Shown: one piece after another, positions 32,157 to 41,000 of the stretch
Position numbering within the stretch: position 1 is the first letter of the stretch
Layout of the letters: the number at the start of each line of letters is the position of its first letter
Notes under the pieces: generated by a model
The model's database searches: none
The model's input: only the letters and a program-made list of their open reading frames with translations
Told to the model about the DNA's origin: nothing
Program-made: the position numbers and the translations under genes
Source: Sediminicoccus rosea
GTDB lineage: Bacteria > Pseudomonadota > Alphaproteobacteria > Acetobacterales > Acetobacteraceae
Assembly: GCF_033547095.1 (NCBI RefSeq)
Contig: NZ_CP137852.1
Span: forward strand, 4,365,001-4,429,000
Direction: 5' to 3'
Length of the DNA stretch: 64,000 nucleotides

Positions 32157-32683
32157 GCCAGGCACTCCCGCAGGGCGAGCAATCCGCGCCGGATCCAGGC
32201 CTTCACCGTGCCGAGCGGCAGGTCGAGCCTTGCGGCCACCTGCGGATGCGACAGGCCATGCACGAAGGCGAGCACGATGCCCTGGCGGTTCTTCTCCGGC
32301 AGTTGCGCGAGGCACTCGCGCAGCCGCGCCTCCTGCTCGCCCGTCGCCAGCGCGTCGAGCTGCTCCGCCTCCACCGGCGTATCGCCCAGCGCCGCGTCAT
32401 CCGTCGGGATCTCACGCCCGCGCCGGCGCGCGATGTCGAGCGCGGCATGGCGGATGATGGAGCCGAGCCACGCCTCCGCCGCGCCGCGCGCCGCATCGAA
32501 CTGCGCGGCATTGCGGGCGATCTTCACGAAGCCGTCATGCAGCGCATCGGCCGCCGCGTCGCGATCGCGCAGGATCGCCATCGCCACGCCGAAGAGACGG
32601 ACCGACTGGGCCTTGTAGAGCGCCTGGAGCGCTGCGCGCTCGCCGCCGGCGATGCGGGCCAGGAGGGCGGCGGCGTCGCTCAT
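32153..32683 (-). CDS. ECF-type RNA polymerase sigma factor
   Basis: A 176-residue sigma factor of group 4. Region 2 (about 12-80) contains LYKAQSVRLFGVAMAILRDRDAA and DALHDGFVKIAR. Region 4 (about 120-172) includes LPEKNRQGIVLAFVHGLSHPQVAARL and PLGTVKAWIRRGLLALR. It matches sigma factors paired with RskA-type anti-sigma factors. It overlaps its upstream neighbour and the anti-sigma gene by ATGA on both sides, so the three are made as one unit and held in fixed ratio. Confidence 0.93.
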   Translation of the reverse strand: MSDAAALLARIAGGERAALQALYKAQSVRLFGVAMAILRDRDAAADALHDGFVKIARNAAQFDAARGAAEAWLGSIIRHAALDIARRRGREIPTDDAALGDTPVEAEQLDALATGEQEARLRECLAQLPEKNRQGIVLAFVHGLSHPQVAARLDLPLGTVKAWIRRGLLALRECLA

Positions 32684-33312
32684 CGCATGAGCTGCTGCAG
32701 CCGGCCCAGCATGCCGCCCAGGTCAAGCCCGGGCTCGGGCGGGGCGGCGGCGCTGCCGGCCGGCTGGCGGCTGCGCAGGCGCTCGATGGCGGCGGCGGTG
32801 TCGGAGAGGCGCAGCTCGGCCGGCGCGGTCGCGGCATTGCTGTTGCTGCCGAGGCCCGCCATCCGCACCAGCGCCCGCTCGGCGGCGGGCAGTTCCTGCG
32901 CGGCGCGCGCGGCATCGGCGGCGCGCGGCGTGCAGATCAGGCTGCGCCCTTCCAGCCCGCAGGGCATCTCCATCATGGTGTTGCTGCCCAGGCGCAGCTG
33001 CGCCGAGCCCGCCACCGCCAGCAACCCGCGCGAGACGCTGTCGAGCGAAAGGTCGCGGGCCGTCACCGCCGGCACCATGCGCCCGCCGCGGTCCAGGATC
33101 TCGAAGGCCAGGCCCACACCCACCGATGGCCGCTCCACCCAGTCGCGGTGGCGCAGGATGCAGGCGGTGCGGTCGGTCATCCGGTCGGTCACGCAGGAGA
33201 GCTGCCAGGGACCGATCGCCTCGGGGGCGGGCTGCGCGGGGGCGGGCTGCGCGACCGCTGCCAGCGGGGCGAGCAGCGGGGCCAGCAGGAGGGCGATGGC
33301 AAGGCGGGTCAT
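32680..33312 (-). CDS. exported IalB-like protein
   Basis: A 210-residue protein starting at the ATG at 33312 with a signal peptide (RLAIALLLAPLLAPLAAVAQ). The mature N-terminus, APEAIGPWQLSCVTDRM followed by ACILRH, resembles invasion-associated locus B (IalB)-type proteins ('W...C.......C......'), with two cysteines that may pair (SCV / ACI) and another pair in MPCGLEGRSLIC. It is first in the unit with the ECF sigma factor and anti-sigma factor (ATGA overlap). It may be part of the envelope-sensing circuit. Similarity is moderate, so a generic periplasmic protein is the alternative. Confidence 0.6.
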   Translation of the reverse strand: MTRLAIALLLAPLLAPLAAVAQPAPAQPAPEAIGPWQLSCVTDRMTDRTACILRHRDWVERPSVGVGLAFEILDRGGRMVPAVTARDLSLDSVSRGLLAVAGSAQLRLGSNTMMEMPCGLEGRSLICTPRAADAARAAQELPAAERALVRMAGLGSNSNAATAPAELRLSDTAAAIERLRSRQPAGSAAAPPEPGLDLGGMLGRLQQLMR

Positions 33313-33348
33313 GGCGGCTAACCTGTGCAAGGGATCAAGGAGGACGGC

Positions 33349-34179
33349 ATGCGGAGCATCACTCTCGCCGATGGCAGCAACGTGGCGGCGCTGGGCCAGG
33401 GCACCTGGCATATGGGGGAGCGGGCCCAGAACCGGAAGGCCGAGGTGACCGCGCTGCGCGCCGGGCTCGACCTCGGCCTCACGCTGATCGACACGGCCGA
33501 GATGTATGCCGAGGGCGGCGCCGAGGAGGTGGTGGGTGAGGCCATCGCCGGGCGGCGGGACGAGGTGTTCCTCGTCTCCAAGGTCTATCCGCACAATGCC
33601 TCGCGCCGCGCCCTGCCGCAGGCCTGCGAGCGCAGCCTCCGGCGGCTCGGCGTCGAATGCCTCGATCTCTACCTCCTGCATTGGCGCGGCTCCGTTCCCC
33701 TCGAGGATACGGTGGAGGCGATGGAACGGATGCGCGCGGCCGGAAAGATCGCGCGCTGGGGCGTCTCCAACCTCGACGTGGAGGATCTGGAGGAGCTCGG
33801 CCCCGCACTGCCCGATTGCGCGACGGACCAGGTGCTGCTGAACCTGGAGCATCGCGGCCCGGAATATGACCTGCTGCCTTTCTGCGCCGCGCGCCGCATG
33901 CCGGTGATGGCCTATTCACCGGTCGGCCAAGGGGGCGCGCTGCTGCGCCATCCGGGCCTCGTCGCGGTCGCCCGGGCCCGCGCTGCGACGCCCGCGCAGG
34001 TGGCGCTGGCCTGGACGCTTTCCCGGCCTGGCGTGATCAGCATTCCCAAGGCCACCACGCTCGCGCATCTGAAGGAGAATGCGGCCGCGCGGGAGATCAC
34101 GCTGAGCGCGGAGGAACAGGCGGCGCTGGACGCCGCCTTCCCGCCGCCGCGCCGCAAGCGGTCGCTCGCGATGCTGTGA
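33349..34179 (+). CDS. aldo/keto reductase
   Basis: A 276-residue NADPH-dependent oxidoreductase. AAGGAGG at 33337-33343 fixes ATG 33349 as the start; a GTG at 33325 is less likely. LGQGTWHMGE, LIDTAEMYAEGGAEEVVG (catalytic Asp and Tyr), FLVSKVYPHNAS (catalytic Lys), LYLLHWRG (catalytic His) and the cofactor loop ISIPKATTLAHLKEN are all present. It reduces carbonyl compounds; the substrate is not predictable. It is divergent from the IalB-like gene with 36 bases between starts, and convergent with the cellulose operon across a spacer of about 106 bases with only weak short hairpins. Confidence 0.92.
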   Translation: MRSITLADGSNVAALGQGTWHMGERAQNRKAEVTALRAGLDLGLTLIDTAEMYAEGGAEEVVGEAIAGRRDEVFLVSKVYPHNASRRALPQACERSLRRLGVECLDLYLLHWRGSVPLEDTVEAMERMRAAGKIARWGVSNLDVEDLEELGPALPDCATDQVLLNLEHRGPEYDLLPFCAARRMPVMAYSPVGQGGALLRHPGLVAVARARAATPAQVALAWTLSRPGVISIPKATTLAHLKENAAAREITLSAEEQAALDAAFPPPRRKRSLAML

Positions 34180-34285
34180 CGTCTGCTTGAGCATGATGCG
34201 CTGAGGCGGACTCGCCGAAACGCTGAATCATCCCCTCAGCCAAGGCTGGGCCATGCGCAGCGCAGGCATGGGAACGCGGCGTGGT

Positions 34286-37200
34286 CTAGAACCGGGATTG
34301 CAGCCGGATGAAGACCCGCGTCTCGTCCCAATCGGCCGCCTTGTCGTAGCGGAAGCCGGCGCCGAGATTGACGCGCGGCGTGATCGCGTAGTCGAGATCC
34401 GCCCGCACGCCGCCCACGAAATTCTGCTGGTTCTGGGCCGGAAATACGGTCAGCAGCGGCGCCGCGCCGCCGATCGTCGCCGCGCGTTGGACCAGTTGCG
34501 CCTGCAGGGACGGATTGTTGGCGAAGACCGGCGTCGCCTCCTGCCGGAAGACGGCGTAGCCGGCCGTCCCGCCCAGGCGATAGCTGAAATCGCCCGACCG
34601 GCCACGGTAATCCACCGGCACGTTGAAGGCGGTATAGGCCTGCGGGCTGAAATAGCCGCCGCTGCCATAGGTGAAGTGGCTCTGGTTCCGGTCATAGGCG
34701 AAATAGACGAGGTCGCTGCCGATGCTCAGCTCGCCATTCGGCCCCTGGATGACGGGGTAGGAGAAGCCGGCCCCCGCCTCGATCCGGTTGTTGGAGGCGA
34801 CGTTCTGCCCCTCGAACACCGAGTAGCCGCCGCCCGCATAGACATAGCCCGGCCCCAGCGGCAGTTCGAGCTGCCCGCGCCCGCCGGTGCGGATCACATT
34901 GCCCCAGTTCCGCCCGGTGAAGGGGTCCCGCTGGCCGACCCAGGAGAGCATGCTGTCCTCGACCGAGCGGCGTTCGCCCGTAAGGCGCACGCGCGCGACG
35001 CCGATCTGCGGCGCGATCTCGAGCCCGCCCAGCAGGGTCGAGGTCGGGAAGCCGATGGGCGAGGAGCCGACATCGAAGCGGAAGGAATCGCCGCGCCGGT
35101 AGGTCATGCCCAGCGCCACACCCGCCGCCGTGGTGCGCGAATTGATCAGCGAATTGGCGAGCGAGCCCGTGCCGAAGCGCCGCTGCGTGTTGGTGTCGGT
35201 GCCGAGGCTGCCGGAATCGAGCGAGACGGCGGTGACATTGGCCGTGACGCGCCCGCCGATGACGGGCGGCGTGAACTCGGCCTCCACCGGCGCGCGCAGG
35301 TCGAGAAGGCGGTCGATGCCGGAGGAGCCGGAACGCTGCCGCAAGGTGCCGGCAAGGCTGGCGCGCGGCGCCGTGCGATCCTCGAGCTGGGCGAGCTGCT
35401 GGTTGATCTCGCGCGTCAGCCGGTCGCTCGGCTGCGGGGCGGCGCCCGGGATGGCGGGCAGCGGCACGGCCGCACCCGGCCGCACGAAGGGGTTGGGCTG
35501 GCCCGCCTGCGTCCCCGCCTGCGCGAGGCCCACCGGCGCGGCAGCCGCGGTGCCAAGCTCGGCGCGGCGCTGCGCGGAGGCGAGCTCCAGCGCGCGGCGC
35601 GCGCGATCCTCCTGGTTGAAGGCGATGGCGACGCGTGCCTCGAGCAGGCTCATCCGGCTCTCGCGCGGGAAGATCTCCTGCCCCTCGGCCAGCAGCGCCT
35701 CGGCCCGGCCGCGCTGGCGCAGCGCGATGGCGGCGTCGATGGCGCCCTGCCGTGCGTCGAAATTGCGCGGGTTGCGGGCCAGCATGGCCTCGGCGATGCG
35801 CTGCGCCTCGCGCGGGTCGCGGGCACCCTGGTAGAGGCGCGCCAGCGCGAGGTTGGCCTCGGTGTTCTCCGGGTCGCGCTCCAGGGTCGGGCGCAGCCGC
35901 TCGAAGGCCTGGGCCTGGTTGCCCTCGGCGTTCAGCCGGTCGGAGGCGCGGACGGCGATGCCCGCGCGCAGCGAGGCGATGTCGCGCCGCTGCTCCGGCG
36001 TCAGGTTCGGCTGGGCGTCGATCTGGTCGGCGAGGCCCGCCGCCTCGCCATCGAGGCCCGCACCGAGCAGCGCGCCGGCGATGGCGAGCCGCGCCTGCGC
36101 CCCGGCATTGCGGTTCGCCGCCTCGCCCACGCGGGCGGCCTCGGCGGCGCCAAAGCGGTCATTGGCATCGCCGAAGACGCGGATCACCGCGGCGGCCGTC
36201 GCACCCGTCGGGTCTGGCCGGGCGGCGATGGTGAGCAGCTGCACCCGCGCATCGGCGGTGTTGCGGCCCAGGCCCTGCGCCGCGCGCTGCACGTCGCGCT
36301 GGGTGCGGATGCGCGCCTGCAGCCGGGCCATGTCGGCGCTGCGGGCGGCGGGCGGGATGCGGTTCAGGTAGTTCTCGGCGTCGGCGATGCGCCCGCTCTC
36401 ATCGGCGAAGAGTGCCGCGGCATAGAGGCTGTCCGGCCGCGGGTCGCGGATCACCAGCTCCTCCAGCGTCGCGCGGGCAGGCACGAGCTGGCCCTGCCGC
36501 CGCAGCGCGCGGGCGAGGTCGAGCGTCACCCAGGGGTCGTTCGGCGCCTGGGTCAGTGCCTGGCGCAGCAGCGCCTCGGCGACGAAGGGGTCCGTCGTGC
36601 GGGCCGCATCGGCGCGCAGCTGGTTGGCCATCGGGTTGCCGGCCACCACACCCCGCTCACCAGGGCGCGGCTGGGCATCGGCGATGCGCGGCAACTCCGA
36701 GAGGCGGCCCTGCGCGCGCAGCGCCTGGGCCAGGCCCTCCCGAGCGGGAGCGAAGCCGGGGCGGCGGGCGAGCGCGGTGCGGAAGCGCTGCTCGGCCGCC
36801 GGCGCATCGCCGCGCCGCAGCGCGATCTGGCCCAGGATCACCTCGACATCCGTGCGATCCTCCACCTGACGGCGGGCGGCGCTGCGGGCGATGGTATCAG
36901 CCGCGTCCAGGTCGTTGCGGCGCAGCGCCGTGCGCGCCTCGGCCAGTTCCAGGCCATAGGCCGCGCCATCCAGCGCGCCCTGCCATTGCGCGGCGCGGGA
37001 CGGATCGGCGGCCACCGCGCGTTCCAGCAAGGCGCGCGCCTCGGCTGGGCGGTTCTCGCGCAGGCGGACGATGCCGAGACCGCCCAGCGCATCGGCGTCG
37101 CGCGGATTGGCGGCGAGGGCGGCTTCGAATTGCCGGGCGCTGTCGCGCAGGGCCGCGGCGCCGCCCGCCTCCAGCCGCTCGAAGCCTTCCTGCCGCGCGG

Positions 37201-38044
37201 CGGCGCCGGGGTCGGGGCGGGGAGCGGCGGCGAGCGCCGCCTGCTGCGCCTGGCGCAGCTCCGCATCATTGGGGAAGCGCTGGAGATAGGCCTGGATCAG
37301 CGGCGCATAGGCGGGGTCGGAGGCGCTCCAGCTCAGCGCCTGGCGCCAGGCGCGGCGGGCTTCGTCGCCCACCTCGGGGTCATTGGCGAGCGCGCTCAGG
37401 CGGCGGATGCCCTCCTGCCGGGTGGCGGGCTGGAAGGTCTGGGTCTGGGCGAAGCTGAGGCGCGCGCGGGGCGTGGCCGTCGGGCTCTCGGCAAGGCGCG
37501 CGAGGCCGCGCCGCCCCTCCTCGCCCCCCGCCTGGGTGCCGGCGAGGACGGAGAAATACTCCTGCTGGAAGGCGGGCGGCGGCGTGCCGCCCCCGAAGGC
37601 CTGACGATAGCGCGCGGCCGCTTCCTCGACACGGCCCTCGCGCGCCAGGCGCCGCGCCTCCTCGATCGCGTTGCGGTCCACGCTTGCCTCGCGCAGCGCG
37701 CCCTCGGCCACGCTGCGCTGCTCCTCGGTGCCGCCTGCCTCGCGCAGGCGGCTGGCCAGGCCGGCGGCACCCGCACGGTTGCCGCGCGCCGCCTCGATCC
37801 GCGCGGCGACAGCCAGGGCCTGGGTGTTGCGGGGGTCGGCCGCCAGGGCGCGTTCGATGGAGGAGGCGGCGAGGTCGTAGCGTTCCATGCCGAGCCAGCG
37901 CTCGGCTTGCCGCACCAGGATGTCCACCGGACTCGCCGGTGCGGACGAAGAGAGGGAGACAGGCGTCGCCTGCGGCTGCGCGGCGGCAGCAACAGGGAGC
38001 AGCGCCGCCCCCCCGAGCAGCCAGGCCACAGACCCACAACGCAT
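34286..38044 (-). CDS. bcsC: cellulose synthase export subunit BcsC
   Basis: A 1252-residue protein with a signal peptide (WLLGGAALLPVAAAAQ). Residues about 40 to 800 are tetratricopeptide-like repeats, visible as recurring A-x-x-x-L-x-x-A/P patterns such as ALAADPRNTQALAVAARIEA. The C-terminal 350 or so residues form the BcsC beta-barrel and end in a terminal Phe after alternating aromatic strands, the outer-membrane protein signature. It forms the outer-membrane exit for cellulose with periplasmic TPRs that guide the chain. It is the last gene of the operon, 27 bases after bcsAB. A long open frame on the opposite strand is a composition shadow. Confidence 0.93.
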   Translation of the reverse strand: MRCGSVAWLLGGAALLPVAAAAQPQATPVSLSSSAPASPVDILVRQAERWLGMERYDLAASSIERALAADPRNTQALAVAARIEAARGNRAGAAGLASRLREAGGTEEQRSVAEGALREASVDRNAIEEARRLAREGRVEEAAARYRQAFGGGTPPPAFQQEYFSVLAGTQAGGEEGRRGLARLAESPTATPRARLSFAQTQTFQPATRQEGIRRLSALANDPEVGDEARRAWRQALSWSASDPAYAPLIQAYLQRFPNDAELRQAQQAALAAAPRPDPGAAARQEGFERLEAGGAAALRDSARQFEAALAANPRDADALGGLGIVRLRENRPAEARALLERAVAADPSRAAQWQGALDGAAYGLELAEARTALRRNDLDAADTIARSAARRQVEDRTDVEVILGQIALRRGDAPAAEQRFRTALARRPGFAPAREGLAQALRAQGRLSELPRIADAQPRPGERGVVAGNPMANQLRADAARTTDPFVAEALLRQALTQAPNDPWVTLDLARALRRQGQLVPARATLEELVIRDPRPDSLYAAALFADESGRIADAENYLNRIPPAARSADMARLQARIRTQRDVQRAAQGLGRNTADARVQLLTIAARPDPTGATAAAVIRVFGDANDRFGAAEAARVGEAANRNAGAQARLAIAGALLGAGLDGEAAGLADQIDAQPNLTPEQRRDIASLRAGIAVRASDRLNAEGNQAQAFERLRPTLERDPENTEANLALARLYQGARDPREAQRIAEAMLARNPRNFDARQGAIDAAIALRQRGRAEALLAEGQEIFPRESRMSLLEARVAIAFNQEDRARRALELASAQRRAELGTAAAAPVGLAQAGTQAGQPNPFVRPGAAVPLPAIPGAAPQPSDRLTREINQQLAQLEDRTAPRASLAGTLRQRSGSSGIDRLLDLRAPVEAEFTPPVIGGRVTANVTAVSLDSGSLGTDTNTQRRFGTGSLANSLINSRTTAAGVALGMTYRRGDSFRFDVGSSPIGFPTSTLLGGLEIAPQIGVARVRLTGERRSVEDSMLSWVGQRDPFTGRNWGNVIRTGGRGQLELPLGPGYVYAGGGYSVFEGQNVASNNRIEAGAGFSYPVIQGPNGELSIGSDLVYFAYDRNQSHFTYGSGGYFSPQAYTAFNVPVDYRGRSGDFSYRLGGTAGYAVFRQEATPVFANNPSLQAQLVQRAATIGGAAPLLTVFPAQNQQNFVGGVRADLDYAITPRVNLGAGFRYDKAADWDETRVFIRLQSRF

Positions 38045-38071
38045 CGATTCAGTCCCCCAAAGGCATGAATC

Positions 38072-41000
38072 TCACGAATGCGTGCGTGCGCGCAACCTCG
38101 AAAGTGCCCGGCGGCGCAGGATCCAGAAGAGCGAGACACCGACCAGCGCCGCAGCCCCAAGCATCAGCAGCAGCATCCGCTCCGGCCGCTCGCCCAGCCA
38201 GATCTGCGGCAGCATCCACCAGGGCAGGCTGCCGACCGAGTAGGAGCCCATGGTGCGGAAGCTCTCCATCCGCCCGCCGGTCAGCACGGCGAGGTCGCCC
38301 TGGATCCGCGGCGCCAGCGTGGGGTCGGCCAGGGCGGCCACCATCTGGGTGATGGCGGCCGGGGTGACGCCGGTGATGGCGACGACCGAGCGGCCGGATT
38401 GCAGCGGGCTCTCGCCCCCCATCATGGCCGCCAGCCCCTCGCCCGAGGCCTCGTTCAGCATGGTGGCCGCCCGGCCACGCTCGGTGCTGCCCGGCGCGTC
38501 AAGGAAGAGGGCGCGGATATCCTGCAGCGGGCCAGGGGCGGCGAGCGTCAGCCGCTCGCCCTCGATGCGGAGCGGGGAGTCGCGGAACAGGGTGCCCAGC
38601 GCGGGTTGGCGGCCGAGCGTGCCGATCACCAGCAGGTCCCGCTGCGAAGCCGAGGGCAGGCCGCCCGGCGTCACCACCTGGATGCCGGTGGAGGCCACGC
38701 CGACGGTCGCGGCGAGCTGCCCCACCACGTCGAGGAAGGCGCCGAGTTCGAGCGGGTTGGCGCGCTCGGGCAGCACCACCGCCATGCCCGAAAGGTCGGC
38801 CAGGCGGGTGAAGGGGAAGCCGGAGGAGGCGAAGAAGCCGAGATTGGGCATGCGCGCATGGCGGTAGCCGCGCCGCAGATCCACCGTGCTGCCAGGTTCG
38901 ATCGCCGCGCGGACATCGGCCGGCACCGCCACGCAATCGCCACGCGCCATGGGCCGCATGTCGAAGCGCAGTTGCAGCTCGTCGCGGCCCAGCACCAGGT
39001 AGTGCGGGATGTCCAGCCGGCCCGAGCGCGTCGCCGAGGAGAAGCCCAGCACCTCCGCGAACCAATCGGCCGCCGCGGTGAGCGGCGGGATCCATTCGGG
39101 ATCGGCCAGCCGGAAGGATCGCAGATAGGCGCCCGAGAAGGCCGCGTCGAGGCGCGAAGCGGAGACGTCGATCACCGGCCCGCCGGGCGAGCGATATTCG
39201 ATGTGCACCGGAAAGCCGCGATTGCGCCAGGTGACGAGGTCGGGCGCGGTGCGGACGGGGATGCGGACGGGCCCGGGCGAATAGCCGGCCGATTGCAGCT
39301 CGTCGCGCGGGACGAGGCTGCCGAAGGTGACGGGCTGGTCGGTGCGGATCCAGCGCGGCGAATCATAGGGCTGGCGCGGCGGGATGGTGGGCGGCACGAC
39401 GCGGGCGATCTCGCCCGAGAGGGTGGCGCGGCCCGCCACCATGGCCTGGGCGGCGGCGACGAGATCGGCCTCGCTGCGGCCGGCGATGACGAGCAGCGTG
39501 CCGAAGGCGTCGGTCGGGTTGGGCAGCAGGGCGAGCGTCGGCCCATCCACCCGCGGCATGTTGAGGCCGGGCACGGAATCCACGCCCATGGCCAGCACGA
39601 CGGCGTCGCCCCGCTCGGGCAGCCCGCGCGAGACGGGGAAATTGGCCCCGCGGTAATCGGCCTGCACCGCGAACCAGGAGGCGGCGATGGCGGCCGCGCG
39701 CAGCCCGGCAGGGCCGAGCGTCTCGGGCAGCACCATGGGCACGGTCACCACGCCCGAGAGGATGCGCCGGTCGAAGATCGGCTCGGGCAGGCGGGAGAGA
39801 TCGCGCGAGGGCGGCAGCCGCTCGATCCGCATCTGGACCGTCGAGAGATCGGAGATGGTGGCCCAGAGCAGGCCGGAGAGCGGGTCGTTGCACTCGGTGG
39901 TGTAGCGGCCGGCGAAGCGGAAGTTCAGCCGGTTCACCTCGCTGAAATAGAGCGGGTCGAGCGGGAACTCGAGCGGGCCGAAGCTCTGCCGGGCGGCGTC
40001 CATCGGGACGGTGCCGACGAACTGATCGTTCAACGTGATGGCGATCTGACTGAGCGAGGGGATCAGCGCGGGTGAGGCGCCGCCGGCCACCGTGACGCGC
40101 GCCTGCGTCACCACCTCATCGGCGCGCAGGCCGAAGAGCACGCCCTGCAGGTCATTCGTGCCGCGCAGCTGCATGGGGCCGGAGAGCCCCAGCTCGCGCA
40201 GGCTGCGGGTGACGATGCGCGCCCCCGGCGGGAGCGCGTCGCGGTCGAGCGGCGGAAGCGCGGCCGGAAGGCCGTTGGCGCCCGGCATCACGCCCGCGGC
40301 CGCCTGGGCCGGCGTCATCGCCATCGGCGCGGGCGCGGGCGCGAACCCGGCGGGCGGTGGCGCCTGCATCAGCGGCGGCGGCGCGGCGGGCTGCGCGAGC
40401 GCCGGGCTCGCGCCCAACAGGGCGAGGGCCAGCAGAGCGGCGGTGCTGGCCGGCGCGGGCGAGGGCGTATTGGCCGGCGGCGGGGCGGTCGGCGGCCGCC
40501 GCGGTGCCAGCACATCCGAGACGCGCGGCGCCTGCGGCTTGGCGGAGGTCGCCACCGGCTTGGAGGGGCGCAGGATGCCGAAGCGGTATTTGCGGAACAC
40601 GGCATCGGCCGAGGCGAGCACGACGGTCCAGAGCGAGCGCAGGGGTTTGTCCTCGGGCCAATGGTCCCAGTAGAGCCAGGCATCGGGCCGGCCGAAGAAG
40701 GCCCGCACCACGCCGGCCTCGTCGGCCAGGGTTTCGATGATGAATTCCAGATAGACCTCGTTGCCGTCCCAGCGGATCACCTTCGCGCGCAGCTCGATGG
40801 TTTCGCCGCCCGTCTCGAAGGCGACCTTCACCTCATCGCCCTCAGCCACGCCCAGCGCCCGGTCGATGATCAGGCGCGCGCCGGAGAGGGAGAGGTTGGC
40901 GCTGTGCGTCGGCAGCCGCTCGCCCGAGGCGAGGATGATCTCGCCCGGCAGGTCCGCCTCGACGCGGGCGCGCACGCGGGACTGCTCCCGCTCCCGCCCG

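Noticed and set aside
34180-34285. Possible terminator or repeat between the aldo/keto reductase and bcsC
   Set aside because: Only short stems (five bases around 34237-34248) are visible, weaker than expected by chance in such GC-rich DNA.
34253-38068. 1271-codon open frame on the + strand opposite bcsC
   Set aside because: It mirrors the bcsC frame in a GC-rich gene; composition is Arg/Gly/Ala-heavy without any domain, ribosome-binding site or membrane signal, while the minus strand encodes a complete BcsC.
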